Assembly: GCA_013372965.1 (NCBI GenBank)
Contig: JABXIR010000105.1
Span: 1-8,619 of the forward strand
Direction: 5' to 3'
Source: Gammaproteobacteria bacterium
GTDB lineage: Bacteria; Pseudomonadota; Gammaproteobacteria; Pseudomonadales; DSM-25080
DNA: 8,619 nt
The position numbers and the translations under genes are program-made. A model generated the notes under the pieces. It was not told the DNA's origin and did not search any database. It saw only the letters and a list, made by a program, of their open reading frames with translations. Positions 1 to 6,369 of this stretch are shown here, piece after piece (the stretch's first letter is position 1; the number at the start of each line of letters is the position of its first letter).

Positions 1-39
1 CTAGAAGCCACCATTGTCGGTTATTTGGGAATTTAATCC

Positions 40-117
40 GTGATTAAATTTCGGAAGACTATCGAACGCGAGCGTCTTATCAGCGAGCTGGGCCGCGGAG
101 CGGACGCCAGGCTTTAA
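40..117 (+). CDS. Possible very short ORF or tail of a decayed gene, unidentified
   Basis: This open frame of 25 codons starts at a GTG (40) and stops at TAA (115-117), only 6 bases before the terminator hairpin at 124. A GGGA at 27-30 sits 9 bases upstream of the GTG and could serve as a weak ribosome binding site. The predicted peptide is charged and helix-prone, with a core reading IERERLISELGRGADARL. The same frame is open from base 1 to a TAA at 34-36, so this could also be the last part of a longer + strand gene cut by a nonsense change. I do not recognise a family. The main support is its position directly before a terminator; its shortness makes chance a real alternative. Confidence 0.2.
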   Translation: MIKFRKTIERERLISELGRGADARL

Positions 118-123
118 TACCGG

Positions 124-156
124 AAGGGGTATCCGTATGGATACCCCTTTTCTTTT
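124..156 (+). terminator. Rho-independent terminator of an upstream + strand transcript
   Basis: A perfect 11-bp stem pairs 124-134 (AAGGGGTATCC) with 139-149 (GGATACCCCTT) around a GTAT tetraloop at 135-138. A T-rich tract follows on the + strand (TTTTCTTTT, 148-156). On the minus strand the stem is not followed by a T-tract, so it should act only on + strand transcription. It closes whatever lies to the left and insulates the dcw cluster from it. The 3' half and tail overlap one copy of a direct repeat (142-175). Confidence 0.85.
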
Positions 157-175
157 GTGCGCGATTTTTGAGGGC
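142..175. repeat. Imperfect direct repeat, copy A
   Basis: This 34-nt stretch matches 301-332 with one substitution and two small length differences. The two copies share an exact 16-nt core, CGCGATTTTTGAGGGC, at 160-175 and 317-332. Copy A begins inside the 3' arm of the terminator stem. The origin of the repeat is unknown; it may be a local duplication or part of a dispersed intergenic element. Confidence 0.6.
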
Positions 176-494
176 CGCGCGCCGTTAGGTTTGCGCTCGG
201 CATCGGTCATGTACCACACGTACACTCCCTCGTCTCGTTTAAACCTGCCTTGCGTGCCCGCGCAAAATCATCACACTCATTATCCGAGTAACTGATGGGG
301 TACCCTTTTCTGTTGTCGCGATTTTTGAGGGCGTATGTTCCCGAGCTTCCAGAGGGATCTCCTGACGTATACCGCAATGGCGCTTTAGAGTTCAAAAGAT
401 CCTTCGAGTTCGCTCACGTTGTTCGCTGCCCTCGGGAAACTGCTCCCGCGTCTCCGAGTAATAGCTGGCCTTCTTCTCGCTCATGTCTTTGAGC
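157..494. other. Region without a recognisable gene
   Basis: I find no known protein family, tRNA or structured RNA here. Short open frames occur on both strands, but none has a good ribosome binding site or a family motif. The minus strand carries a chain of three short overlapping frames (484-392, 395-207, and 225-1, which continues left of this region) that could be the remains of a decayed gene. The region also holds most of copy A and all of copy B of the direct repeat. The place that mraZ occupies in many dcw clusters is filled by this sequence. Confidence 0.5.
301..332. repeat. Imperfect direct repeat, copy B
   Basis: This is the second copy of the repeat at 142-175, offset by 157-159 bases. 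Here the bases GGGGTA run straight into CCC, forming the 8-nt palindrome GGGTACCC (298-305). In copy A the equivalent GGGGTA and CCCC are separated by the inner part of the terminator hairpin. Copy B therefore cannot fold into a looped terminator. Confidence 0.6.
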
Positions 495-510
495 TTTCGT
501 ATACACGAAA
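495..510. promoter_or_regulatory. Perfect dyad, possible operator
   Basis: TTTCGT (495-500) and ACGAAA (505-510) form a perfect inverted repeat around ATAC. The dyad lies about 60-95 bases upstream of the candidate rsmH promoters. The 6-bp stem is short and the following T-run is interrupted, so a protein-binding site is a better guess than a terminator. No regulator can be named, and a dyad of this size can occur by chance. Confidence 0.25.
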
Positions 511-567
511 TCGTTTGTTTATTTCACACAGCGATATACGCTCTAGCTTGTAACGAGTCATAGCATT

Positions 568-596
568 TTGTCAGTTTTCATCACAACTTCTCTAGT
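568..596 (+). promoter_or_regulatory. Candidate sigma-70-type promoter P1 for the dcw operon
   Basis: TTGTCA (568-573) matches the -35 consensus at five of six positions. It is followed after exactly 17 bases by TCTAGT (591-596), which matches the -10 consensus at four of six. The expected transcription start near 603 would give a leader of about 38 bases ahead of rsmH. The site lies in the AT-rich stretch directly before the first gene, where the operon promoter should be. Confidence 0.45.
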
Positions 597-602
597 GCAA
601 AA

Positions 603-611
603 TGGTATAGT
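603..611 (+). promoter_or_regulatory. Candidate extended -10 promoter P2 for the dcw operon
   Basis: TGGTATAGT combines the extended -10 TGn motif with TATAGT, which matches TATAAT at five of six positions. There is no good -35 at 16-18 bases upstream, which is tolerable for an extended -10 promoter. The start would fall near 618, leaving a leader of about 23 bases with the GAGAG ribosome-binding candidate at 629-633. It overlaps the presumed start region of P1, so both may not be used at once. Confidence 0.4.
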
Positions 612-640
612 AATACGATAAATTCATTGAGAGTCGCACC

Positions 641-1564
641 ATGTCTAACACAGGGCATTATTCAGTTCTACTAAACGAGTCTATCGACGCACTCGATATT
701 CGTCCTGACGGTATTTATGTCGACGGCACGTTTGGACGTGGGGGACACTCGAGAGAGATTCTTAATCGACTCGGTCCAGAAGGTCGTCTTATCACCTTCG
801 ATAAAGATCCTGATGCGATTAGTTTCGCGCATGAGCACTTCAATGATCCGCGTTTCCATATTCATCATGGCTCGTTTTGTGACATGCTCGCTGTACTCGA
901 TCGTTTAGGTATTTCTGGCGTCGATGGCATACTTTTAGATCTTGGTGTGTCATCTCCGCAGCTCGATAACGCTGAACGTGGTTTTAGCTTTATGCGTGAG
1001 GGGCCATTAGATATGCGTATGGATTCTACGAGCGGGCAATCTGCTGCGGACTGGGTGAATACTGCCGAGCATGGTGAACTTGCGCGTGCATTTAGGGTCT
1101 ATGGTGAAGAGAAGTTCGCTAGTCCGATCGCATCAGCAATCTTGCGTGCTCGAGATGTAGCTCCGATTACGACAACAACTCAATTGGTAAAGGTTATCGA
1201 GGCAGGTACGCCAAAGAAAGATAAGAATAAACACCCAGCAACACGTGTTTTCCAGGCGATACGAATCTTTGTGAATGACGAGCTTGGCGATGTAGAACGG
1301 GTTTTAGCACAATCTTTAGAAGCGCTTATCAGCGGCGGTCGTTTGGTGGTGATTTCGTTCCATTCGCTTGAGGATCGAATCGTTAAGCATTTTATTCGCG
1401 ATCACTCTAGGCCTGCTAAGGTGCCGAAAGGGGTTCCAATTGTAGGGGATTTACCATCAGGGCCTCTGGAAGCACTTAGTAAAGCGATAAAAGCTTCGGC
1501 AACTGAAATTACTGAGAATGCGCGCTCTCGAAGTGCGGTTATGAGAATTGCGAAAAAACGATAA
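641..1564 (+). CDS. rsmH: 16S rRNA (cytosine-1402-N4)-methyltransferase RsmH (MraW)
   Basis: RsmH uses S-adenosylmethionine to methylate N4 of C1402 in 16S rRNA, in the ribosomal P site, and acts in the cytoplasm. The 307-residue product is close to the 313 of E. coli. It opens with HYSVLLNE (6-13). The SAM-binding loop DGTFGRGGH is at 28-36 and an acidic FDKDPDA follows at 53-59. The family block DLGVSSPQLD is at 100-109, then RGFSF and GPLDMRMD up to 128. SFHSLEDR is at 239-246, and the tail ENARSRSAVMRIAKK matches the family's C-terminus. The ATG at 641 fits family starts and has a weak GAGAG (629-633) 7 bases upstream. It is the first gene of the run, and its stop overlaps the ftsL start by one base (TAATG). 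All expected motifs are intact. Confidence 0.97.
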   Translation: MSNTGHYSVLLNESIDALDIRPDGIYVDGTFGRGGHSREILNRLGPEGRLITFDKDPDAISFAHEHFNDPRFHIHHGSFCDMLAVLDRLGISGVDGILLDLGVSSPQLDNAERGFSFMREGPLDMRMDSTSGQSAADWVNTAEHGELARAFRVYGEEKFASPIASAILRARDVAPITTTTQLVKVIEAGTPKKDKNKHPATRVFQAIRIFVNDELGDVERVLAQSLEALISGGRLVVISFHSLEDRIVKHFIRDHSRPAKVPKGVPIVGDLPSGPLEALSKAIKASATEITENARSRSAVMRIAKKR

Positions 1565-1836
1565 TGAACACACGCTCTGTAGTTACAGTTTTATCATTAC
1601 TTGCCTTAATTGCAGTGTCTTCGCTACGTGTTGCGAGTGATGCGCATGAGTTGCGTCTAATGAATGAGCGGTTGCATCAGCTTCAAGAGCTTCGTCTCGC
1701 CCTCGAGATACAGCGGGGCCAATTACTCATCGAGCGCTCTTCTTTGGTGACGCCCGCTCGAATTGAAGAGCGGGCGGTTGCCGAACTTGGTATGCGCGTT
1801 CCTGAGGTTGAGGAAATCCAGGTGATTCGTCCATGA
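1564..1836 (+). CDS. ftsL: Cell division protein FtsL
   Basis: FtsL is a small bitopic inner-membrane protein that joins FtsQ and FtsB and helps activate FtsW-FtsI at the septum. The 90-residue product has one hydrophobic segment (about 6-21). A leucine-rich region with coiled-coil character follows in the periplasm (about 29-61). The tail reads SLVTPARIEERAVAELGM (60-77) and then EEIQVI, which resembles FtsL C-termini. Identification rests on this layout plus its place between rsmH and ftsI. It is shorter than the 121 residues of E. coli because only five residues precede the membrane segment. No ATG, GTG or TTG occurs in frame between the preceding in-frame TGA (1513-1515) and 1564, so the start is fixed by the sequence. 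It overlaps ftsI by four bases (ATGA). Confidence 0.9.
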   Translation: MNTRSVVTVLSLLALIAVSSLRVASDAHELRLMNERLHQLQELRLALEIQRGQLLIERSSLVTPARIEERAVAELGMRVPEVEEIQVIRP

Positions 1837-3575
1837 CGGCCAAACGTAAACGTTCGAAAGAGACGATCTCGCAGAATACTTATTTCAAATCTCGCTTCGT
1901 ACTGGTTTCAATCGTCTTAGCGATGCTGCCAATCGCCCTAATAGTGCGCTTCACCGTACTGCAAGTTTTGCCCCAAGCAGAACAGGGATACTCGTTTCTT
2001 CAGCGACAAGGTGATGCTCGCTCCGTTCGTACAGAAGAAATTCCAGCGTTTCGCGGCATGATTACCGACCGTAACGGTGATCCCTTGGCGGTGTCGACAC
2101 CGATGACTACGATTGTCATGAATCCAAGGCGCTTCTTTTCGACGGTAGATTCAAGTGAGCGAGAAGCGCTACTTGAGCGTCTCGCGGGTTCGGCAGGTCT
2201 GAATTCTGCCGAATTGAAACAGCGGGTAGAGAACGCACGTAACCGACAATTCTTATACATCGTTCGCAAGCTACCACCGCCGCAGGGTGACGAAGTGCTT
2301 GCGCTTCGTATTCCTGGCGTTAGAGGGCAAACAGAATATCAACGTTATTATCCAGCCGGTGAAGTAGCGGCTCACGTCGTCGGGTTCACCGACATCGATG
2401 ATAACGGCCAGGAAGGTGTAGAATTGTTACTCAATGAGCGGCTGTCGGGGCATGCTGGCCAACGAACGGTTGTTCGCGACCTTCTCGGTAATACGATCCG
2501 AGACTTAGGGCAAACTGCGCCGGCCGAAGCTGGCGAGAATGTTCGCCTCACCATCGATATGCGTCTTCAGTATATCGCGTATCGTGAGTTGAAGGCAGCG
2601 GTCACCCGTCACCAAGCAAGCGGTGGATCGATAGTCGTGGTAGATATCACTAACGGAGAGATTTTGGCGATGGCTAATCAGCCGTCGTTTAATCCGAATA
2701 ATCGTGCATCGTTCATTCCAGGCACCACCCGAAACCGTGCACTGACGGATGTGTTCGAGCCTGGCTCCACGGCCAAGCCGTTGACAATGAGTTATGCATT
2801 GGACAGTGGTCAATTTACGGCTGATTCCGTGATATCTACGGCTCCTGGCTGGATTGTCGTCGATGGGAAGACGCTACTTGATCCAGTGAATTACGGTGAT
2901 ATGACCCTGACGCGCATCATTACTAAATCAAGTCAGGTTGGTACCACTAAAATTGCCCTAGAGCTTGACCCGAATGATGTCAGAGATCGTTTTTATCAGT
3001 TTGGCTTTGGTCAGCAGACTTGGGCCTCTTTCCCCGGTGAGAGTATCGGCGTCATTCCGGATCGGTTTGAATGGCGAGACATCGAACGAGCGAATTTCGC
3101 GTTCGGATATGGATTTAACGTGACAGCGACGCAATTGGTCGGGGCCTATGCGACATTGGCTAATCAAGGGGTACGCCCACCACTTCATCTGATCGACGAG
3201 GATTATGATTTCAGTCGAGATAACGTCCGTGTCACAAGTCCCCAAACGGCACAAGCCATTATTGAAATGATGTCGACAGTCACCAGTGATGAAGGGTCAG
3301 GCAGAGGTGCTCAGATTCCGGGGTATGATATAGCGGGAAAAACAGGTACTGCGCATAAAGTTGGCCGCGGGGGCTATTTGGGTGATTCCTATACGGCGCT
3401 TTTCGCCGGTGTTGCTCCTTCCGATCGTCCCCGGCTGGCCGCCGTAATTGTCATTGATGAGCCGACGGCAGGCGGACACTTCGGAGGCCAAGTTGCTGCT
3501 CCGGCATTCGGTCGTGTTATGGCTGATGCTTTAAGATTATTAAACGTTCCACCCACAAGAGAGACTTTGCGATAG
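1833..3575 (+). CDS. ftsI: Peptidoglycan D,D-transpeptidase FtsI (penicillin-binding protein 3)
   Basis: FtsI is the septum-specific class B penicillin-binding protein; it cross-links peptide stems made available by FtsW and is the target of several beta-lactams. The 580-residue product (E. coli 588) has a basic cytoplasmic start (KRKRSK) and one membrane anchor at about 22-43. The PBP dimer region begins near RGMITDRNGDPLAVS. The C-terminal transpeptidase domain carries the catalytic S312-T-A-K315 and K503-T-G-T506. The second active-site motif reads S366-S-Q368 rather than the usual SxN, which is the only oddity. The start is supported by AGGTGA (1820-1825) 7 bases upstream and by the ATGA overlap with ftsL. 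murE begins 2 bases after the stop. Confidence 0.97.
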   Translation: MTAKRKRSKETISQNTYFKSRFVLVSIVLAMLPIALIVRFTVLQVLPQAEQGYSFLQRQGDARSVRTEEIPAFRGMITDRNGDPLAVSTPMTTIVMNPRRFFSTVDSSEREALLERLAGSAGLNSAELKQRVENARNRQFLYIVRKLPPPQGDEVLALRIPGVRGQTEYQRYYPAGEVAAHVVGFTDIDDNGQEGVELLLNERLSGHAGQRTVVRDLLGNTIRDLGQTAPAEAGENVRLTIDMRLQYIAYRELKAAVTRHQASGGSIVVVDITNGEILAMANQPSFNPNNRASFIPGTTRNRALTDVFEPGSTAKPLTMSYALDSGQFTADSVISTAPGWIVVDGKTLLDPVNYGDMTLTRIITKSSQVGTTKIALELDPNDVRDRFYQFGFGQQTWASFPGESIGVIPDRFEWRDIERANFAFGYGFNVTATQLVGAYATLANQGVRPPLHLIDEDYDFSRDNVRVTSPQTAQAIIEMMSTVTSDEGSGRGAQIPGYDIAGKTGTAHKVGRGGYLGDSYTALFAGVAPSDRPRLAAVIVIDEPTAGGHFGGQVAAPAFGRVMADALRLLNVPPTRETLR

Positions 3576-3577
3576 TC

Positions 3578-5011
3578 ATGTATTGCACAACGGTAGATGA
3601 ATTTAAACGGGTGATTGACTCAACGTCGATCGAGTTGATTACAAGTGACAGTCGACGGGTGCGGCCGGGATCGGTTTTCGTTGCCATACGTGGACACGAT
3701 CGAGACGGTCACAGTTATATCGAGAACGCCAAGCGAAGCGGAGCGATCGCACTGATAACTGAGTCATTTGTGGACTGTGAGCTACCCACCTTAGTGGTGC
3801 CAGACATACGGCATAAGATCAGCGAAGTTGTACATAGTTTGCTTGATTTCACATACCCTAATTTGACGGCGGTGACCGGTACCAACGGCAAATCCTCGAC
3901 AACAGTATGGATAGCGGAGTGTCGTCAATTTTTAAACGTCACCGCCGCTACGATTGGTACGCTCGGCGTGTTGCACCTCCCGACCCATACACATATTGAC
4001 ACCGGCTTGACCACTCCGGGTGCAGTTGAAACACAATCGTTGTTGGCTCGATTAGATCGCTTAGGGACGGATGCGGTGTCGATCGAAGTGTCGAGTCACG
4101 CGTTAGATCAAGGTCGGGTAAACGATCTTCCGTTCGATTCGGCTCATTTCACCAATCTCACTCGTGATCACCTCGACTATCACGGTTCGATGGAAAGTTA
4201 TTTCGAAAGTAAGGCTAAATTGTTTGAATGGCCGTCTTTAAAGTGCCGAATTATCAATATTGATGATACCTACGGGCGCAAGTTGTTTGCTCGTTATCCC
4301 GATGCGCTGACGTATGGTCTTGGTGAAGATAGTCAGTTCAGAGCAACGAATATTAGATATCTCACAAGCGGTCTTTGCTTCGAAATCCATTATCCGGATG
4401 GCCAATTGTCCGTTTCTGTATCGGTAATGGGGCAGTTTAATGTTTACAATTTGCTAGGCGTTTTCGCTCAGCTCTGGTTTGATGGTATTCCCGGTCCAAG
4501 AATCGTTGAGGCGCTAGAGCAACTTAAACCGGTGTCAGGGCGCATGGAGCTTGTTGATGGGCATGATATTGGTGTCGCCGTCGATTACGCACATACGCCG
4601 GATGCATTAACTCAAGTATTGAATTCAGCAGCGTTCCACACTGAGGGAAGAGTCTGGTGTGTTTTCGGTTGTGGTGGCGATCGTGACCGGGGAAAACGAC
4701 CTGAGATGGCGCGCGCAGTTGAGTTAAGCGGGGCCTATGCGGTTCTTACATCGGATAACCCGCGTACCGAAAACCCAGAATTGATCTTAGACGATGCCAT
4801 GGCGGGTTTTAAAGACGCTGACAAAGTGAATCGTATTAAAGATCGAGCCCAAGCGATTGACTACGCCATCCAAAATGCGCGGCAGGGCGATATTGTCATC
4901 GTCGCGGGCAAGGGTCACGAAGATTACATTGATGTTAATAATAAAAAAGTGCCTTGGTCGGAGTTTAAAGCGATCCACTCGTCACTTTCTAAGCGCCGAG
5001 GCCGCCAATGA
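3578..5011 (+). CDS. murE: UDP-MurNAc-L-Ala-D-Glu:meso-DAP ligase MurE
   Basis: MurE adds the third stem residue to UDP-MurNAc-dipeptide with ATP, in the cytoplasm. The 477-residue product (E. coli 495) has the N-terminal uridine-binding domain with DSRRVRPGSVFVAIRG. The ATP loop TGTNGKSST is at 100-108, with Ser where many MurE proteins have Thr after the Lys. EVSSHALDQGRV lies in the central domain, and K212 in YFESKAKLF is the likely carbamylated lysine. The C-terminal domain has FGCGGDRDRGKRPEMA and D393-N-P-R396 followed by TENP. The DNPR motif is known to mark meso-DAP rather than lysine specificity, so I infer a DAP-type wall. The start has only a distant purine run (about 3558-3563), suggesting coupling to ftsI. 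Its stop overlaps the murF start by four bases. Confidence 0.97.
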   Translation: MYCTTVDEFKRVIDSTSIELITSDSRRVRPGSVFVAIRGHDRDGHSYIENAKRSGAIALITESFVDCELPTLVVPDIRHKISEVVHSLLDFTYPNLTAVTGTNGKSSTTVWIAECRQFLNVTAATIGTLGVLHLPTHTHIDTGLTTPGAVETQSLLARLDRLGTDAVSIEVSSHALDQGRVNDLPFDSAHFTNLTRDHLDYHGSMESYFESKAKLFEWPSLKCRIINIDDTYGRKLFARYPDALTYGLGEDSQFRATNIRYLTSGLCFEIHYPDGQLSVSVSVMGQFNVYNLLGVFAQLWFDGIPGPRIVEALEQLKPVSGRMELVDGHDIGVAVDYAHTPDALTQVLNSAAFHTEGRVWCVFGCGGDRDRGKRPEMARAVELSGAYAVLTSDNPRTENPELILDDAMAGFKDADKVNRIKDRAQAIDYAIQNARQGDIVIVAGKGHEDYIDVNNKKVPWSEFKAIHSSLSKRRGRQ

Positions 5012-6366
5012 AAGTCTTTACGCTGAATGATGCAGCAGCCTGGATGAGCGCTGAGCTTATTGGCGACTCAGTTGAGGTTAGGTCGGTCACGACTGACACG
5101 CGTGAAGTGGCGGACGGTTCATTATTTATTGCCCTTCGAGGTGAACGATTTGATGGCCATGATTTTTGTCTACAGGCTCAAGACAGTGGGTGCATCGCGA
5201 TCGTTGTTGAGAAGATCATTCCGGAAGTTTCCGTTCCTCAACTATTGGTCGCTGATACTTTGCGTGCATATGGGCAACTCGCGAATGGTTATCGAAACTC
5301 CCTAGAGGTCAAAATTGTTGCTATAACGGGTTCGGCTGGTAAAACAACTGTAAAGCAGATGTGCGCTTCAATATTGGCTCAGCAGGGTGAAACGGTGTTT
5401 ACTCACGCTAATTTCAATAACGAAATAGGGGTGCCAAAAACGGTCTTATCGATTAGCGAAACGACCGAATATGCGGTGGTAGAAATGGGCGCCGCAAAAC
5501 CCCATGACATCAGCTATTTGTGTGAAATTGCACAGCCCGATGTCGTCGCAGTAAATAATGTTTTGGAGGCCCATATTGAGGGCTTTGGGAGCGTCGAGGC
5601 CGTCGCAGATACAAAGGGCGAAATCTATCAGGGAGTCCGTCCGTCCGGGGCATGCGTGTTTGTTGCAGATTCGCCCTATCTAGATGATTTTACTGGGCGA
5701 GCAGCAACCACTGATCATGTGCTCGTGGGGATCGGTGACGACAAGCGACTCGATATCAGCGCGACGGATATTCAGTTAACCAAAGACGGGACAGCTAATT
5801 TTATTCTGAGTACCCCAGACGGAATGACATCGATTGCTTTACCAGTGATCGGTGTGCACAACGTGCATAATGCGCTCGTAGCGGCAGGGTTGACCATGCT
5901 AGTCGGGGCATCGTTGACTTCGATCGAGCGAGGATTGGCGTCATTTGTTTCGGCATCGGGTCGTATGAACGTCAGTCGATTACCCGGTGATATTGTGCTA
6001 ATCGATGATACATATAATGCAAATCCTGGCTCGATGCAGAAAGCCATCGACAGCCTTGTTTCTCTCGGTAAAGAGGCTTGGTTGGTGAGTGGTCATATGG
6101 CGGAGCTTGGCGAGGATGAAGTCGCTATGCACAAACAAATAGGGCAGTACGCTAAGGATTCGGGCGTCGCTCGGTTATTCACGGTGGGTGAATTAGCCAA
6201 ATGGATGGCGGAGGCGTTCGGAGAAAATGCGACGCACTTCCAAAATCAGTCGGACTTGATTGACGAGTTGAAGAGAAGTGTTAAGCCGTCGATCGCTATA
6301 CTTGTTAAAGGCTCACGCAGTGCGCACATGGAAGCCGTTGTACGCCAGTTAATCGAAAAAGGATAG
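5008..6366 (+). CDS. murF: UDP-MurNAc-tripeptide:D-Ala-D-Ala ligase MurF
   Basis: MurF joins the D-Ala-D-Ala dipeptide to UDP-MurNAc-tripeptide with ATP and completes the cytoplasmic pentapeptide precursor. Its 452 residues equal the E. coli length. The N-terminal domain has the TDTREVADGSLFIALRG block. The ATP loop TGSAGKTT is at 107-114, and NFNNEIGVPKTVL and EMGAAKPHDI follow in the central domain. K203 in the KGEIY motif is the likely carbamylated lysine. DDTYNANPGSM (333-343) starts the C-terminal domain. A GAGG at 4998-5001, 6 bases before the ATG, and the ATGA overlap with murE both support this start. Only 3 bases separate it from mraY. Confidence 0.97.
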   Translation: MKVFTLNDAAAWMSAELIGDSVEVRSVTTDTREVADGSLFIALRGERFDGHDFCLQAQDSGCIAIVVEKIIPEVSVPQLLVADTLRAYGQLANGYRNSLEVKIVAITGSAGKTTVKQMCASILAQQGETVFTHANFNNEIGVPKTVLSISETTEYAVVEMGAAKPHDISYLCEIAQPDVVAVNNVLEAHIEGFGSVEAVADTKGEIYQGVRPSGACVFVADSPYLDDFTGRAATTDHVLVGIGDDKRLDISATDIQLTKDGTANFILSTPDGMTSIALPVIGVHNVHNALVAAGLTMLVGASLTSIERGLASFVSASGRMNVSRLPGDIVLIDDTYNANPGSMQKAIDSLVSLGKEAWLVSGHMAELGEDEVAMHKQIGQYAKDSGVARLFTVGELAKWMAEAFGENATHFQNQSDLIDELKRSVKPSIAILVKGSRSAHMEAVVRQLIEKG

Positions 6367-6369
6367 AGC

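Noticed and set aside
1..123. 3' end of a structured RNA such as RNase P RNA, tmRNA or 6S RNA before the terminator
   Set aside because: RNase P RNA lies near the dcw cluster in some gammaproteobacteria, but I see none of its conserved 3' sequence here, nor a tmRNA T-arm with CCA end. The 8-bp AT-only hairpin at 30-50 is too weak to support an RNA gene.
301..332. Second terminator at repeat copy B
   Set aside because: GGGTACCC is an uninterrupted palindrome with no room for a loop, so it cannot form the terminator hairpin seen in copy A despite the T-rich stretch after it.
142..332. CRISPR-like array
   Set aside because: Only two imperfect copies exist, about 157 bases apart and of unequal length, with no further units and no cas genes nearby.
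295..492. + strand open frame of 65 codons
   Set aside because: It has no ribosome binding site and no recognisable motif, its end is low-complexity Ser/Pro/Arg, and it lies opposite the minus-strand frames. It looks like a chance frame.
2000..3491. Several antisense open frames inside ftsI
   Set aside because: They lie wholly within a well-supported gene, carry no family motif, and are explained by its codon pattern. The same holds for antisense frames in rsmH, murE, murF, mraY and murD and for short alternative + frames in rsmH and murF.
3890..3901. Ser for Thr in the MurE ATP loop (GTNGKSS) as a functional defect
   Set aside because: Ser and Thr are equivalent in this P-loop position, MurC and MurD use GTNGKS as normal, and every other MurE motif is intact.
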